DNA of 64,000 nt from Phenylobacterium sp. (GCF_030651185.1 NZ_JAUSCJ010000039.1:1-64000); one strand, 5' to 3'. Counted from the first letter of the stretch, positions 51,877 to 61,734 are shown. A program made the numbers and translations. Notes: generated from the sequence alone by a model not told the origin.

Positions 51877-52967
51877 CAACCCTCTCCCGCCGCCGGGCGC
51901 GACGCACCCAGATCGGCCTGTGTGATATCGGCGAGGCTGGCGCAGCCGGAGAGCGCCATGCAGATCTCCAGCTCCTCGCGCAGCAGCTTGATCAGATGAC
52001 CGACGCCCAGCGCGCCGGCGACGGACAGGGCATAGGCCTGCAGCCGGCCGATCATCACCCCGTCGGCCCCCAGGGCGATGGCCCGGAACACGTCCTGGCC
52101 CGAGCGCACGCCGCCGTCGAACAGCAGCGGGACGTCAGGCCCTACCGCCGCGCGGATGGCGGGCAGGGCGGTGAGGCTCGCCGGCGCGGCGTCCAGTTCG
52201 CGGCCGCCGTGGTTGGAGACCACCAGGCCGTCGACGCCCGCCTCGCGGGCGGTGGTGGCGTCGCCCGGGTGCAGGACCCCCTTGAGCCACAGCGGCAGGC
52301 GCGTCTGGCCCCGCAACCATTCGACATCGGCCCAGGTGGGCGCATGGCGCAGGAAGCCCTGGAAGACGCGGCTCTCGCCGGGCGCCACGGCGGGATCGAC
52401 GGGTGCGTAGCCCGCAAGGTTGGCCGGGGTCAGTCCGCCGCGGAACCCGGCGCGCAGGGAGGTGAGGCCCGGCGCATGCACCGGTGCGTCGATCGTCAGC
52501 ATGATCGCGCCGTAACCGGCGGCCTCCGCGCGACGCACCAGGTCCAGGGTCGCGTCCCGAGAGGACTGAACATAGAGCTGGAACCAGCGGTCAGGGCCGG
52601 TGATCTCTTCCAACGGCAGGGACGACAGGGTGCTGACCACCATGCAGGTCCCGGTGGCCGCGGCCGCCCGGGCCGTCTCGCGCTCCGCCCCCGTGTGGAA
52701 CAGCTCCTGGAAGGCCACGGGCGCGAGCCAGATCGGATGGGGCCGGCCCTCCAGGCGGCAGGTGGTGGCGCCCCGGGTCAAGTCGCGCAGCACACGCGGC
52801 GTGATCCTTACGGCTTCGAGGGCGGCCAGATTGGCGGCGACGGCGGTGTCGCGCCCCGCGCCCCCGGCGACGTGGGCGAAGGTCGGAGCCTCCAGCACCT
52901 GGCGCGCCAGATCCTCGTAGTCGCGCGCGCAGTGGATGTTCGCCGGCAGAGCGTCGCCATCGGCCAT
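51876..52967 (-). CDS. FMN-dependent alpha-hydroxy-acid oxidase/dehydrogenase family protein
   Basis: 363 residues, a TIM barrel. [28 protein letters not shown] begins the FMN site, WFQLYVQSS and [12 protein letters not shown] follow, then [12 protein letters not shown] with the FMN lysine, [20 protein letters not shown] with the catalytic His and the Arg that binds the carboxylate, and [28 protein letters not shown] for phosphate. It should oxidise a 2-hydroxy acid such as lactate. Its coupling to piuC and the siderophore receptor suggests a hydroxy-acid siderophore part or a reductant supply, as inference. Confidence 0.86.
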   Translation of the reverse strand: MADGDALPANIHCARDYEDLARQVLEAPTFAHVAGGAGRDTAVAANLAALEAVRITPRVLRDLTRGATTCRLEGRPHPIWLAPVAFQELFHTGAERETARAAAATGTCMVVSTLSSLPLEEITGPDRWFQLYVQSSRDATLDLVRRAEAAGYGAIMLTIDAPVHAPGLTSLRAGFRGGLTPANLAGYAPVDPAVAPGESRVFQGFLRHAPTWADVEWLRGQTRLPLWLKGVLHPGDATTAREAGVDGLVVSNHGGRELDAAPASLTALPAIRAAVGPDVPLLFDGGVRSGQDVFRAIALGADGVMIGRLQAYALSVAGALGVGHLIKLLREELEICMALSGCASLADITQADLGASRPAAGEG

Positions 52968-53045
52968 TTTGGACAGCCTCGCAAAACGGAAACGGGGCCG
53001 CGCCAGAAGGCCCGACCCCGTTCCCTTAGCCCCTCTTCAGGCGCG

Positions 53046-55373
53046 TTAGAAGTCGTAGTTCAGGGTCAGGCGGGTGGCCCGCGCGTCGCCTTGATAGAGG
53101 AAGAAGCCGCCGCGATAGACCGCCAGATAGTACTCTTCGTCGGTGACGTTGCTGACGTTGAGGCGCACTTCGAAGTTGGGGTTGACGCGGTAGGACGCGA
53201 ACAGGTCCAGCACCGTGTAGGAGGGCACCGGTCGCGTATAGGCGCCCGTGATCGCGTCGAAGGGAGCCGCGGTGTCGGGCTGGCCACCGTAGCGCTTGTC
53301 CTCATACTTCACCGCGCCGCCGAAGTAGAAGCTGTCGGTGGCCTGGTACTTGAGCTGCACCACCCCCGAGCTCTTGGCGAAGTTGGCCAGCATCTTGCCG
53401 ACATTGGCGGGGGTCGCTGATTCTAGCACTTCGCTTTCCATGTAGGTCGCGCCGGCCTGGACGGTGAGCTTGTCGGTGAGGGCGCCGGTGGCGCCGACCT
53501 CGAAGCCCGTCACCCGGTTCTTACCGCTGTTGAAGGTGCCGATCGTGTCGTAGTTGGCGCCTTCCATGACGTCGGACTTGGTGACCTGGAACACCGAGCC
53601 GGTCAGCAGCAGCGTCTCGTCGAAGACGTTCCACTTGGCGCCGACCTCGAAGCTCTGGGACCGCTCCGGCTTCGCCCCGGCGATCGAGCCGTTGTAGATC
53701 ACCACGCCGCCGTAGCCGCTGCTGGTCCCGACGTCGGACTCACCGCCGTTGATGTCGGCGGCGCTGGCGTAGGTGGCATAGACGATCACGCCGTCGCTGA
53801 GCTTGTAGGTCACCCCCAGGTGGCCGTTCCACAGGTCGTCGGAATAGGGATAGGAGGCCTTTACCAGGGTGGTGGTGTTCTGGACGTCGAGGGTGAAGTC
53901 GAAGGTGTCGTAGCGCAGGCCGGCGAAGACGGTCAGCTTGTCGGTGAGGTCGACGGTGTCCATGACCGAGGCCGAGATCGTCTTGATCTGCCAGTCGGTG
54001 TCCCAGGTTCCCTTGACGATGCTACGTTTCAGCAAGCTGTTGCCGCCGGGGACCAGGGCGCCGTTCGCACCCGTCAGGCAGAAGTTGTTGAGGGTCGTGC
54101 CCGTGCCGGTGATGCAGTTGAAGGCGCCGGTGTTGGTGACGCCATAGACGCCGTTCTTCACCGCGTTGTCGGTGTATTCGAGGCTGAAGATCAGCTCGTG
54201 ATCCAGGCCGAACAGGTTGGTGTTCACGAACAGGTTTTCCTGGTTCGCGAAGTAGCGGACCTCCTGCCAGCCCTGGTGGGCGCTCAGGGTGGTGGTGGGA
54301 TAGACCCCGCCCGGGTTGTTGGCGCCCGTGGTCCCGCTGCGGCCGCCGCTGATGACGTAGCCGTTGTCGGCCGAGCCGTAGCGGGTCAGGCTGGTGAGGC
54401 GGACGTTGTCGCTGAACCGGTACTTCAGGCGAGCCGTGAAGGTGTTCACGTCCGACTCCAGGAAGTCTTCCTGCTGGACGTAGGACGGCACGTTCGGGGC
54501 AGGCTTGCCGGCCACCAGGTAGCCGCCGACGTCGGGGTTGTCCTTGGCGCGCATGCCGTAATAGTCGAGCGTCGCCTCGAAGGCGTCGGTGGGGGTGAAG
54601 TAGGCCGAGATGGCCGCGCCCTCACGCTTGCGGTAGGCGGGCGCGCGGTCCGGAACGTCTTCCTTGGCGTAGAGGGCGTTGGCGCGGATCGCGAAGCTGT
54701 CGCTCACCACCTTGTTGACGTCGGCGGTCAGGCGCAGGTGGTCGTCGGTCCCGATCGTGCCCTGCAGGTTGGCGAAGTCGAGGAACGGGGTCGCCTGCTT
54801 GGTGATGGCGTTGATCGCCCCGCCCGACGAGCCGCGGCCGGCGAAGGTGGAGTTCGGGCCCTTGGTGATTTCCAGCTGCTCGATGGCGAAACTCTCGCGG
54901 ATCGTCATGCCGGGGTCGCGGAGGCCGTCAACGAAGGTGTCGCTCTTGGCTTCCTGGCCGCGGATCACATAGCGGTCGCCAAACGCGTTGCCGTTCTCGC
55001 CGGTGCCCAGCGTGATGCCGGGCTGGGCGTCGAGGATGCGTGTCAGGTCAGTGTAGCCGGAGTCGTCGATCTGGGCCTTGGTCAGGACGTTGATGGTCAG
55101 CGGCGTCTCGGCCAGGGGGCGGGTGTGACGCTCGTCGCCCGACACCTTGGCCTTGTACGGCACGCCGGGTTCGGCGTTCGGGTTGGCGTCGATGGCGGTG
55201 TCCTGAACCTTGACGGTCGCCAGTTGCTCCGGCTCCTGCGCCAGGGCCTGAGCCGGCATCATCATCATCGCCGACAGGCCGACCGCGACACCCAGCCCGG
55301 CGGTCGTCGCCTGGTGCTTGGAGGCCTGACGCAGGCTCGCCGGACGCAGCGTCCTGCCCTTGAAACCACTCAT
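53046..55373 (-). CDS. TonB-dependent siderophore receptor (Fiu/catecholate type)
   Basis: 775 residues. The long signal ends ...MMMMPAQALAQ (about 45 residues), followed by a TonB-box-like segment, then the plug: LAETPLTINVLTKAQIDDSGYTDLTRILDAQPGI, YVIRGQEAKSDTFVDGLRD, and QLEITKGPNSTFAGRGSSGGAINAITK. The barrel has many aromatic alternating strands, and the protein ends in LNYDF, the terminal Phe of outer-membrane barrels. It takes up a ferric siderophore, probably catecholate given piuC. Two Fur-like boxes precede it. The FMN oxidase and piuC genes follow in the same direction. Confidence 0.92.
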   Translation of the reverse strand: MSGFKGRTLRPASLRQASKHQATTAGLGVAVGLSAMMMMPAQALAQEPEQLATVKVQDTAIDANPNAEPGVPYKAKVSGDERHTRPLAETPLTINVLTKAQIDDSGYTDLTRILDAQPGITLGTGENGNAFGDRYVIRGQEAKSDTFVDGLRDPGMTIRESFAIEQLEITKGPNSTFAGRGSSGGAINAITKQATPFLDFANLQGTIGTDDHLRLTADVNKVVSDSFAIRANALYAKEDVPDRAPAYRKREGAAISAYFTPTDAFEATLDYYGMRAKDNPDVGGYLVAGKPAPNVPSYVQQEDFLESDVNTFTARLKYRFSDNVRLTSLTRYGSADNGYVISGGRSGTTGANNPGGVYPTTTLSAHQGWQEVRYFANQENLFVNTNLFGLDHELIFSLEYTDNAVKNGVYGVTNTGAFNCITGTGTTLNNFCLTGANGALVPGGNSLLKRSIVKGTWDTDWQIKTISASVMDTVDLTDKLTVFAGLRYDTFDFTLDVQNTTTLVKASYPYSDDLWNGHLGVTYKLSDGVIVYATYASAADINGGESDVGTSSGYGGVVIYNGSIAGAKPERSQSFEVGAKWNVFDETLLLTGSVFQVTKSDVMEGANYDTIGTFNSGKNRVTGFEVGATGALTDKLTVQAGATYMESEVLESATPANVGKMLANFAKSSGVVQLKYQATDSFYFGGAVKYEDKRYGGQPDTAAPFDAITGAYTRPVPSYTVLDLFASYRVNPNFEVRLNVSNVTDEEYYLAVYRGGFFLYQGDARATRLTLNYDF

Positions 55374-55433
55374 GCTGAAATTCCCCGTGCCGCTCGCACC
55401 GGCGCCGTCGCCAGTGAGTTCCGGGGTCTATAT

Positions 55434-55448
55434 TGCGAAGAATTCGCA
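55434..55448. promoter_or_regulatory. Fur-like box 1 upstream of the siderophore receptor gene
   Basis: TGCGAA-GAA-TTCGCA is a 6-3-6 inverted repeat 61 bases upstream of the receptor ATG. It resembles alphaproteobacterial Fur sites (TGCGA-N5-TCGCA). Iron repression of the receptor is the natural reading. Confidence 0.6.
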
Positions 55449-55461
55449 TTATCAACGTAAT

Positions 55462-55476
55462 TGCGACGCGCTCGCA
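55462..55476. promoter_or_regulatory. Fur-like box 2 upstream of the siderophore receptor gene
   Basis: TGCGA-CGCGC-TCGCA, same 15-base layout as the first box and 28 bases further upstream. Both are followed by TTATC. The tandem spacing suggests cooperative dimers on nearly the same face of the helix. Confidence 0.55.
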
Positions 55477-55628
55477 TTATCGGGCGTGCCAGCGTGGCAA
55501 TTGTGCGACGGCGCGCGGGCGGTCGGCGTCGGGTCGCGTGATCATCGTCGAGCCGCGGGTTGACCCCCGTCAAGGCGTCGGACGGGCCGCGGCCCTAGGT
55601 TCGCCCTCAATCTTGATGGAGCCTGCCG

Positions 55629-56918
55629 ATGGACTTTGGCCTTTCCGAGCGCGAGACCATGTGGCGCGATCGCGTCCGGACCTTCATGGCCGCCCATGTC
55701 TATCCCGCCATCCCGATCTACCAGAAGCAGACCGACCGGGAGGGCGCCGCCCGCTGGAGCGTCATTCCCATTGTCGAGGAGCTCAAGGCGCGGGCCTTCT
55801 CCGAGGGGCTGTGGAACCTGTTCCTGAACCCGTCTGAGCAGGACGAGGATGAGTATGCGGGCCCGGGTCTCAGCAACCTCGAATATGCGCTCTGCGCCGA
55901 GGAGATGGGCCGGGTCGGCTTCGCCTCGGAGGTGTTCAACTGCTCGGCGCCGGACACCGGCAATATGGAGGTGCTGCGCCAGTATGGCTCGGCGCGCCAG
56001 AAGGCCCAGTGGCTGCGGCCGCTGATGGACGGCGAGATCCGCTCGGCCTTCCTGATGACCGAGCCCGACGTGGCCTCCTCCGACGCAACCAACATTCAGA
56101 CCTCGATCCGCCGCGACGGCGACAGCTACGTCATCAACGGCCGCAAGTGGTGGTCCTCGGGCATCGGCGACCCCCGCTGCAAGCTCGCCATCCTGATGGG
56201 CAAGACCGATCCCGAGGGCGCCCGCCATTCCCAACAGTCCCAGATCCTGATCCCCACCGACGCCCCCGGCTTCGAGGTGGTCCGCATGCTGCCGGTGTTC
56301 GGCTATGACGATGCCCCCCACGGCCACGCCGAGGTGATGCTGCGCGACGTCCGCGTGCCCGTTGAGAACCTGATCCTGGGGGAGGGGCGCGGCTTCGAGA
56401 TCGCTCAGGGCCGGCTCGGTCCCGGCCGCATCCATCACTGCATGCGCGCGCTCGGCGCCACCGAGGTGGCCCTGGAGAAGATGGTCGACCGCCTGCTGTC
56501 GCGGGTGGCCTTCGGCAAGCGGTTGGCCGACCAGTCAGTGTGGGAGGAACGGATCGGCGAGGCGCGGCTGGAGATCGAGATGACCCGGCTGCTGTGTCTG
56601 AAGGCGGCCGACATGATGGACAAGGTGGGCAACAAGGCCGCCCAGCTCGAGATCGCCATGATCAAGGTGGCCGCGCCGCGCACCGCCCTGAAGGTGCTGG
56701 ACGACGCCATGCAGGCCCACGGCGGGGCGGGTCTATCGGAGGATTTCGGCCTGGCCCGGGCCTATGCCGGCATGCGCGCCCTGCGGATCGCCGACGGTCC
56801 CGATGAGGTGCACAAGCGGGCCATCGCCAAGCTGGAGATGGGCCGCCACGGCGCCCGCCTGCGGGCCTGGCGCGACGGCGCGCCGCTGGACGCCGGGCAG
56901 GTCCCGACTCCGGCCTGA
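55629..56918 (+). CDS. Acyl-CoA dehydrogenase family protein
   Basis: 429 residues. [39 protein letters not shown] is the FAD and substrate signature of the ACAD10/11-like group. [25 protein letters not shown] and [28 protein letters not shown] follow, then [12 protein letters not shown], where the base glutamate of the family is not at the usual late position. It should oxidise an acyl-CoA in the alpha-beta position; chain length unknown. Divergent from the receptor gene across the Fur-box region. The moaB gene follows after 26 bases. Confidence 0.9.
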   Translation: MDFGLSERETMWRDRVRTFMAAHVYPAIPIYQKQTDREGAARWSVIPIVEELKARAFSEGLWNLFLNPSEQDEDEYAGPGLSNLEYALCAEEMGRVGFASEVFNCSAPDTGNMEVLRQYGSARQKAQWLRPLMDGEIRSAFLMTEPDVASSDATNIQTSIRRDGDSYVINGRKWWSSGIGDPRCKLAILMGKTDPEGARHSQQSQILIPTDAPGFEVVRMLPVFGYDDAPHGHAEVMLRDVRVPVENLILGEGRGFEIAQGRLGPGRIHHCMRALGATEVALEKMVDRLLSRVAFGKRLADQSVWEERIGEARLEIEMTRLLCLKAADMMDKVGNKAAQLEIAMIKVAAPRTALKVLDDAMQAHGGAGLSEDFGLARAYAGMRALRIADGPDEVHKRAIAKLEMGRHGARLRAWRDGAPLDAGQVPTPA

Positions 56919-56944
56919 CCCAATAATCCTGGAACCCCATACCC

Positions 56945-57484
56945 ATGAAGACCGGCATCGACGAACGGCTGCCCTTTCACCCGCTGAACATCGCGGTCCT
57001 GACCATCTCCGACACCCGGACTCTGGTCACCGACACCTCCGGCGGCCTGCTGGCCGACCGGCTGACCAGCGCGGGTCACGTCCTGGCTGGCCGCGCCATC
57101 GTCACTGACGACGTCGAGGCCATCGGGGCCCAGGTTCGGGCCTGGGCGGCGGCGGCCGAGGTGGACGTGATCCTGACCACCGGCGGCACCGGTTTCTCGC
57201 CGCGGGACGTCACGCCCGAGGCGGTGGCGCCCCTGCTGGACCGGACCATGGACGGCTTCTCTGTGGTCTTCCACCAGGCCAGCCGCGGCACGGTGGGGGT
57301 CTCGACCTTGCAGTCCCGCGCCCTGGCCGGCCAGATCGGCGAGACCTTCATCTTCTGTGTCCCGGGCTCCACCGGCGCCTGCAAGGACGCCTGGGACCTG
57401 GTGCTGGCCGAGGAGTTCGACAGCCGCTTCCGCCCCTGTTCCCTGGTGGGTCAGATTCCGCGCTATCGGGGTGTCTGTAATTGA
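56945..57484 (+). CDS. moaB: Molybdenum cofactor biosynthesis protein MoaB/Mog family
   Basis: 179 residues. IAVLTISDTRTLVTDTSGGLLADRL is the MoaB N-terminus, VDVILTTGGTGFSPRDVTPEAV the GGTG molybdopterin-binding signature, and FCVPGSTGACKDAWDLVLAEEFD the C-terminus. The enzyme adenylates molybdopterin before MoeA inserts molybdenum. The stop overlaps the TTG start of moeA. It serves the nitrate reductase among others. Confidence 0.92.
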   Translation: MKTGIDERLPFHPLNIAVLTISDTRTLVTDTSGGLLADRLTSAGHVLAGRAIVTDDVEAIGAQVRAWAAAAEVDVILTTGGTGFSPRDVTPEAVAPLLDRTMDGFSVVFHQASRGTVGVSTLQSRALAGQIGETFIFCVPGSTGACKDAWDLVLAEEFDSRFRPCSLVGQIPRYRGVCN

Positions 57485-58668
57485 TCGCCTTCGACGACGC
57501 CGCGGCGCTGGTGGCGGCCCTGGCGCGGCCCCTGGCCAGCGAGCGGATTGGCCTTGATCAGGCCGATGGCCGAGTCCTCGCCGCGCCGGTGGTGGCGCAA
57601 GGGTCGTCTCCCACCGTCGCCGTCTCGGCGATGGACGGCTACGCCGTGCGCGAGGCCGACCTGGCGGGCGGGTCTGTCCGCCTGCCGGTGATGGGCGCCG
57701 CCTATGCCGGCCACGGCCTTGAAGACGCGCTGGCGGGCGGCGCCTGCGCGCGCGTCTTCACCGGCGCGCCCTTGCCGGCCGGGACAGACCGGGTGGTGAT
57801 GCAGGAGGCGGTGGGCGATGAGGGGACGGTGGCGTTCTTCGCTCAGCCGCCCTGCGGCGGGCGACATGTCCGCGCGGCCGGCTGCGACTTCCGGGCGGGC
57901 GACGAACTCCTGGCCGCAGGCCTGCCGCTTACGCCGCAGAGGCTCATCGCGGCGGCGGCGGCCGACCTGTCGGAGGTGGAGGTCGTGTCCCGGCCGAGGG
58001 TGATGATCCTCAGCACGGGCGATGAATTGCATGAGCCTGGCCATGGGCCGGGCTTTGGCGCCTCGGTTCCCGAGAGCGTCTCCTTCGGGGTGGCCGCCCT
58101 GGTGCGCGCCTGGGGCGGAGAGGTGATCGGGCGCCGGCGTCTGGGGGACCAGTTGCCCCTCCTGCAGGCGGCGGCTGGCGCGGCCCTTGAGGTCTCCGAC
58201 CTGGTTGTGGTCACCGGCGGCGCGTCGGTCGGTCAGCGGGACTACGCCAAGGCGATGTTCGCGCCCTTTGGTCTCGACTGCGTCTTCGCCAAGGTGGCCA
58301 TCAAGCCGGGCAAGCCGGTCTGGCTGGCGCACGCCGGCGGCAAGCTGGTGGTGGGCTTGCCCGGTAATCCCACCGCGGCCCTGGTGACGGCGCGCCTGCT
58401 GCTGGCGCCGCTGATCGCCGGGCTCGGCGGCCGCGATCCGCGAGTGGCCCTGGCCTGGCGCGGTGCGCGGCTGGCGGGCGAGCTGGAGGCGTGCGGCGAT
58501 CGGGAAACCTTCGTGCGGGCGCGGAACATCGCGGCCGGCGTCTCGCCCTTCGCCGACCAGGACTCGTCATCGCAGAAGACCCTGGCCCTGGCCGACCTGC
58601 TGATCCGCCGCCGCCCCGGGGACGGCGCGGCGACGTTCGGCGATGGGGTCGAGGTCCTCGATCTCTGA
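57481..58668 (+). CDS. moeA: Molybdopterin molybdotransferase
   Basis: 395 residues from TTG 57481 (TTGA overlap with moaB). AMDGYAVREADL is the MoeA domain 1 signature, RVFTGAPLPAGTDRVVMQE the second, and ILSTGDEL then VVTGGASVGQRDYAK and GLPGNPTAALVTARLLL the molybdopterin-binding domain 3. It inserts molybdate into adenylated molybdopterin. A small domain 4 closes the protein. Confidence 0.93.
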   Translation: MIAFDDAAALVAALARPLASERIGLDQADGRVLAAPVVAQGSSPTVAVSAMDGYAVREADLAGGSVRLPVMGAAYAGHGLEDALAGGACARVFTGAPLPAGTDRVVMQEAVGDEGTVAFFAQPPCGGRHVRAAGCDFRAGDELLAAGLPLTPQRLIAAAAADLSEVEVVSRPRVMILSTGDELHEPGHGPGFGASVPESVSFGVAALVRAWGGEVIGRRRLGDQLPLLQAAAGAALEVSDLVVVTGGASVGQRDYAKAMFAPFGLDCVFAKVAIKPGKPVWLAHAGGKLVVGLPGNPTAALVTARLLLAPLIAGLGGRDPRVALAWRGARLAGELEACGDRETFVRARNIAAGVSPFADQDSSSQKTLALADLLIRRRPGDGAATFGDGVEVLDL

Positions 58669-58682
58669 GGCCTCCCGGCCCC

Positions 58683-58717
58683 GGTCTCAGGCTTCGGTCT
58701 CAGGCTTCGGTCACAGG
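58683..58717. repeat. Short 13-base tandem repeat past moeA
   Basis: GGTCTCAGGCTTC occurs twice in tandem (58683-58695, 58696-58708) and is followed by a partial third copy GGTCACAGG. It lies between the convergent moeA and hemerythrin-like genes and overlaps the stop of the latter. Probably a slippage product. Confidence 0.75.
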
Positions 58718-59319
58718 AAGTGGGGGAAGAGGACGTCGTTCTCCAGGCGCATGTGCTCGCGCAGATCGCGATCGAGTTTCTTGCAGGCCTGGGTGAGGGC
58801 GCGCCACGTATGGCAGGCGTCCTGGGGCGGGGTGAAGTCCTTGGTCAGGGCCGCCAGCCGGGCCAGTTGATCATGGACATCGTCATGTTCGGACATCATC
58901 CGCGAGATGGGAAAGCGCAGGACGCCGCAGGAGCCGGCCAGCATGGTGGGGAAGAGGATATTCTCCTCCTTGCGCTGATGGCCTTCCAGATCGTCCGCCA
59001 TGATCGCCAGGTGGTCGGCCAGACCGCGCGGGCAGTCGGCGTCGCCGGCGTGAACCCGCTCCACTGTGCGCGCCAGCTCGATGGCCGCGGGGAACTCCCG
59101 GCGATGGACCTCGTGATAGCGCTGCAGGATGTGCTCGATGAGCTTGGCGGCCGCCCGGTCGGCGGCCTTGTCGCCCCGCGAAGCCCCGGTGAGGTCGCGC
59201 TCAAGCTTCTCCACCGTGGTCAGCGGACCCCGGACCCGAAAGACGTCGTTGGCCTCGGGTGATCGTCTGACCATTTCGCGGGCCCAAAGATTGAGCTCAG
59301 GGGTGGGGATCGGGATCAT
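58711..59319 (-). CDS. Hemerythrin-like iron-sulfur-centre repair protein (YtfE/RIC relative)
   Basis: 202 residues, a four-helix bundle with HxxxE-type ligands in order: LIEHILQRYHEVHRREF, LADHLAIM, LEGHQRKEENILFP, MMSEHDDVHDQL and LREHMRLENDVLFPHFL. These match the di-iron site of YtfE/ScdA/DnrN, which repair iron-sulfur clusters after nitric oxide damage. The N-terminal 45 residues lack the CC pair of the usual ScdA_N domain. Divergent from nrdJ, near nnrS, in line with nitrogen-oxide stress. Confidence 0.82.
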   Translation of the reverse strand: MIPIPTPELNLWAREMVRRSPEANDVFRVRGPLTTVEKLERDLTGASRGDKAADRAAAKLIEHILQRYHEVHRREFPAAIELARTVERVHAGDADCPRGLADHLAIMADDLEGHQRKEENILFPTMLAGSCGVLRFPISRMMSEHDDVHDQLARLAALTKDFTPPQDACHTWRALTQACKKLDRDLREHMRLENDVLFPHFL

Positions 59320-59390
59320 GGCGGTCTCCTCAATGGGGTGAGACTAAGCCACCGATGCGCGAAGCGCCTTGAACCGGGCCGGACGCCGGC

Positions 59391-59404
59391 TTGATTTTCG
59401 CCAA
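59391..59404. promoter_or_regulatory. Possible FNR/CRP-family site between the hemerythrin-like gene and nrdJ
   Basis: TTGAT-TTTC-GCCAA matches the FNR-type TTGAT-N4-ATCAA at 8 of 10 fixed bases. It lies 114 bases before nrdJ and 72 before the hemerythrin-like gene. One such match could occur by chance. Confidence 0.25.
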
Positions 59405-59504
59405 GTCGAGTCCTGGCCGATTTGGCGGCCTGCGACATCCATTGCGCGGCCTGCGCGCCGCAGGGAATCGGCCAGCCTCGCTCTCCCCACGCAGAGAGAG
59501 CGCC

Positions 59505-61721
59505 ATGGCCTTCGACAATCCCCTCGCCGGAGAAATCTGGTCCAGCAAGTACCGCTTCGCCCCGCAGGGCGGGGGCGGGGACGCCAGCGTCGCCGAGACC
59601 TGGGCGCGCGTCGCCCGCGCGGTGAGCGAGCCCGAGGCGCCCGAGCGCCGGGAAGCCTTCCGCGCCGAGGTTATGGACGCGCTCACCGACTACCGCTTCC
59701 TGCCGGCCGGCCGCATCCTCGCCGGGGCCGGCACCCAACGATCGGTGACCCTGTTCAACTGCTTCGTCATGGGGGCCATCCCCGACGACCTGGGGGCCAT
59801 ATTCGAGCATGTGCGCGAGGCCGCCGTCACCCTGCAGCAGGGGGGCGGGGTGGGCATGGACTTCTCATCGGTACGGCCCAACGGCTCGCTGGTTCGCGGC
59901 GTCGGCGCCGACGCCTCGGGGCCGCTCAGCTTCATGGACGTCTGGGACGCCATGTGCCGCACAATCCTGTCGGCGGGGCAGCGCCGCGGGGCGATGATGG
60001 GCTGCCTGCGCATCGATCATCCCGACATCGAGGCTTTCATCGACGCCAAGCGCGAGCCCGGCCGCCTGCGTAACTTCAACCTCTCGGTCCTGGTGAGCGA
60101 CGCCTTCATGCAGGCCCTGGCGGCGGACGCCGAGTGGCCCCTGGTGTTCGATGGAAAGATCCACCGCAATGTCCGGGCCGCCGACCTCTGGGCGCGGCTG
60201 ATGACGGCCACCTATGACGCCGCCGAGCCTGGGGTGATCTTCATCGACCGGGTCAACGCCAACAACAACCTGGCCTATTGCGAGGAGATCCTGGCCAGCA
60301 ATCCTTGCGGCGAGCAGATGCTGCCGGCCTATGGCGCCTGCCTGCTGGGATCGTTGAACCTGGCCCGGCTGGTGGAGGCGCCCTTCTCCGACGGCGCCGA
60401 ACTGAACGAGGCGCGGCTGGGGGGACTGACCCGCACGGCGGTCCGCATGCTGGACAATGTCATCGACATCTCGCGCTTCCCGCTGGAGGCGCAGGCGGCC
60501 GAGGCGCGGGCCAAACGGCGGATCGGCATCGGCGTCACCGGCCTGGCCGACGCCCTGCTGTTCTGCGGCGCCCGCTATGGCGACGACGGAGCCGTGGCCC
60601 TGACCCAGCGCTGGCTCACGGTGATCAAGCGGGAGGCCTATCGCGCCTCGGCGCAGCTGGCCGCCGAGAAGGGCAGCTTCCCGCTCTACGACCCGCAGAT
60701 CCTGGACCGGCCCAACCTGCTGGCCCTCGACGGGGAGACCCGCGCCCTGATCGCCGAACACGGGCTGCGCAACGGCTGCCTGACCTCCATCGCGCCGACG
60801 GGCACGACCTCGCTGCTGGCGGGCAACGTCTCCTCGGGCGTCGAGCCGGTCTTCGCCTATGCCTATACCCGCAAGGTGCGTCAGCCGGACGGCTCCTCCC
60901 GGGAGGAGCAGGTGGAGGACTACGCGCTCACCGTCTGGCGCGGGTTGAAGGGCCAAGCCGAGCCCCCGGCCGAACTGTTCGTGAGCGCCCAGGACCTGAC
61001 CCCGGCCGACCACCTGCAGATGCAGGCCGCGGCCCAGGCCTGCATCGATAGTTCGATCTCCAAGACCGTGAACTGCCCGGAAGACATCGCCTTCGCTGAC
61101 TTCTCGGACATCTACCTGGAAGGCTACCGCCTGGGCTGCAAGGGCCTGACCACCTACCGCCCCAACGCCGTCACCGGATCGGTGCTCTCGGTGGCGCCGA
61201 CGCCTGAGGCCGCCGAGCCGGCCGAACCCAAGCTCTCGCCGCGGCCTGACGTCCTGCAGGGAGCCACCTACAAGATCAAATGGCCGCAGAGCGCGCACGC
61301 CGTCTATGTGACCATCAACGACGCCGACACCGGGGAGGGGCCGCGGCCCTTCGAGATCTTCGTCAATTCCAAGAACATGGAGCACTACGCCTGGACACTC
61401 GGCCTGACGCGGATGATCTCGGCGGTGTTCCGCCGGGGTGGGGACGTCGCCTTCGTGGCTGAGGAGTTGAAGGCGGTGTTCGATCCCGGCGGCGGCGGCT
61501 GGATCGACGGGCGCTATGTGCCCTCGCTGCCGGCGGCCATCGGCGGGGTGATCGAGCGCCACCTGAGGATCGAAGTCGCCGCGGCGCCGGCTCATGCCGC
61601 CACGGCGCCTCACACTCACACCGCCGGCAAGGCCTGCTGCCCGCAGTGCGGCGGGTTCGAGCTGGTCCGCAAGGAGGGCTGCGACACCTGTTTTGGCTGC
61701 GGCTACTCCAAATGCGCATGA
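59505..61721 (+). CDS. nrdJ: Adenosylcobalamin-dependent (class II) ribonucleotide reductase
   Basis: 738 residues from ATG 59505; upstream in-frame codons give an unlikely lead. RFLPAGRILAGAG and LFNCFVMGAIPDDLG start the barrel, NPCGEQMLPAYGACLLGSLNL is the active-site cysteine loop, and APTGTTSLLAGN the phosphate loop. The C-terminal end CCPQCGGFELVRKEGCDTCFGCGYSKC holds the zinc and the redox cysteines. It makes deoxyribonucleotides without oxygen, using B12, so it fits low-oxygen growth. No nrdR box was seen. Confidence 0.93.
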   Translation: MAFDNPLAGEIWSSKYRFAPQGGGGDASVAETWARVARAVSEPEAPERREAFRAEVMDALTDYRFLPAGRILAGAGTQRSVTLFNCFVMGAIPDDLGAIFEHVREAAVTLQQGGGVGMDFSSVRPNGSLVRGVGADASGPLSFMDVWDAMCRTILSAGQRRGAMMGCLRIDHPDIEAFIDAKREPGRLRNFNLSVLVSDAFMQALAADAEWPLVFDGKIHRNVRAADLWARLMTATYDAAEPGVIFIDRVNANNNLAYCEEILASNPCGEQMLPAYGACLLGSLNLARLVEAPFSDGAELNEARLGGLTRTAVRMLDNVIDISRFPLEAQAAEARAKRRIGIGVTGLADALLFCGARYGDDGAVALTQRWLTVIKREAYRASAQLAAEKGSFPLYDPQILDRPNLLALDGETRALIAEHGLRNGCLTSIAPTGTTSLLAGNVSSGVEPVFAYAYTRKVRQPDGSSREEQVEDYALTVWRGLKGQAEPPAELFVSAQDLTPADHLQMQAAAQACIDSSISKTVNCPEDIAFADFSDIYLEGYRLGCKGLTTYRPNAVTGSVLSVAPTPEAAEPAEPKLSPRPDVLQGATYKIKWPQSAHAVYVTINDADTGEGPRPFEIFVNSKNMEHYAWTLGLTRMISAVFRRGGDVAFVAEELKAVFDPGGGGWIDGRYVPSLPAAIGGVIERHLRIEVAAAPAHAATAPHTHTAGKACCPQCGGFELVRKEGCDTCFGCGYSKCA

Positions 61722-61734
61722 GAGGGATCGGCGC

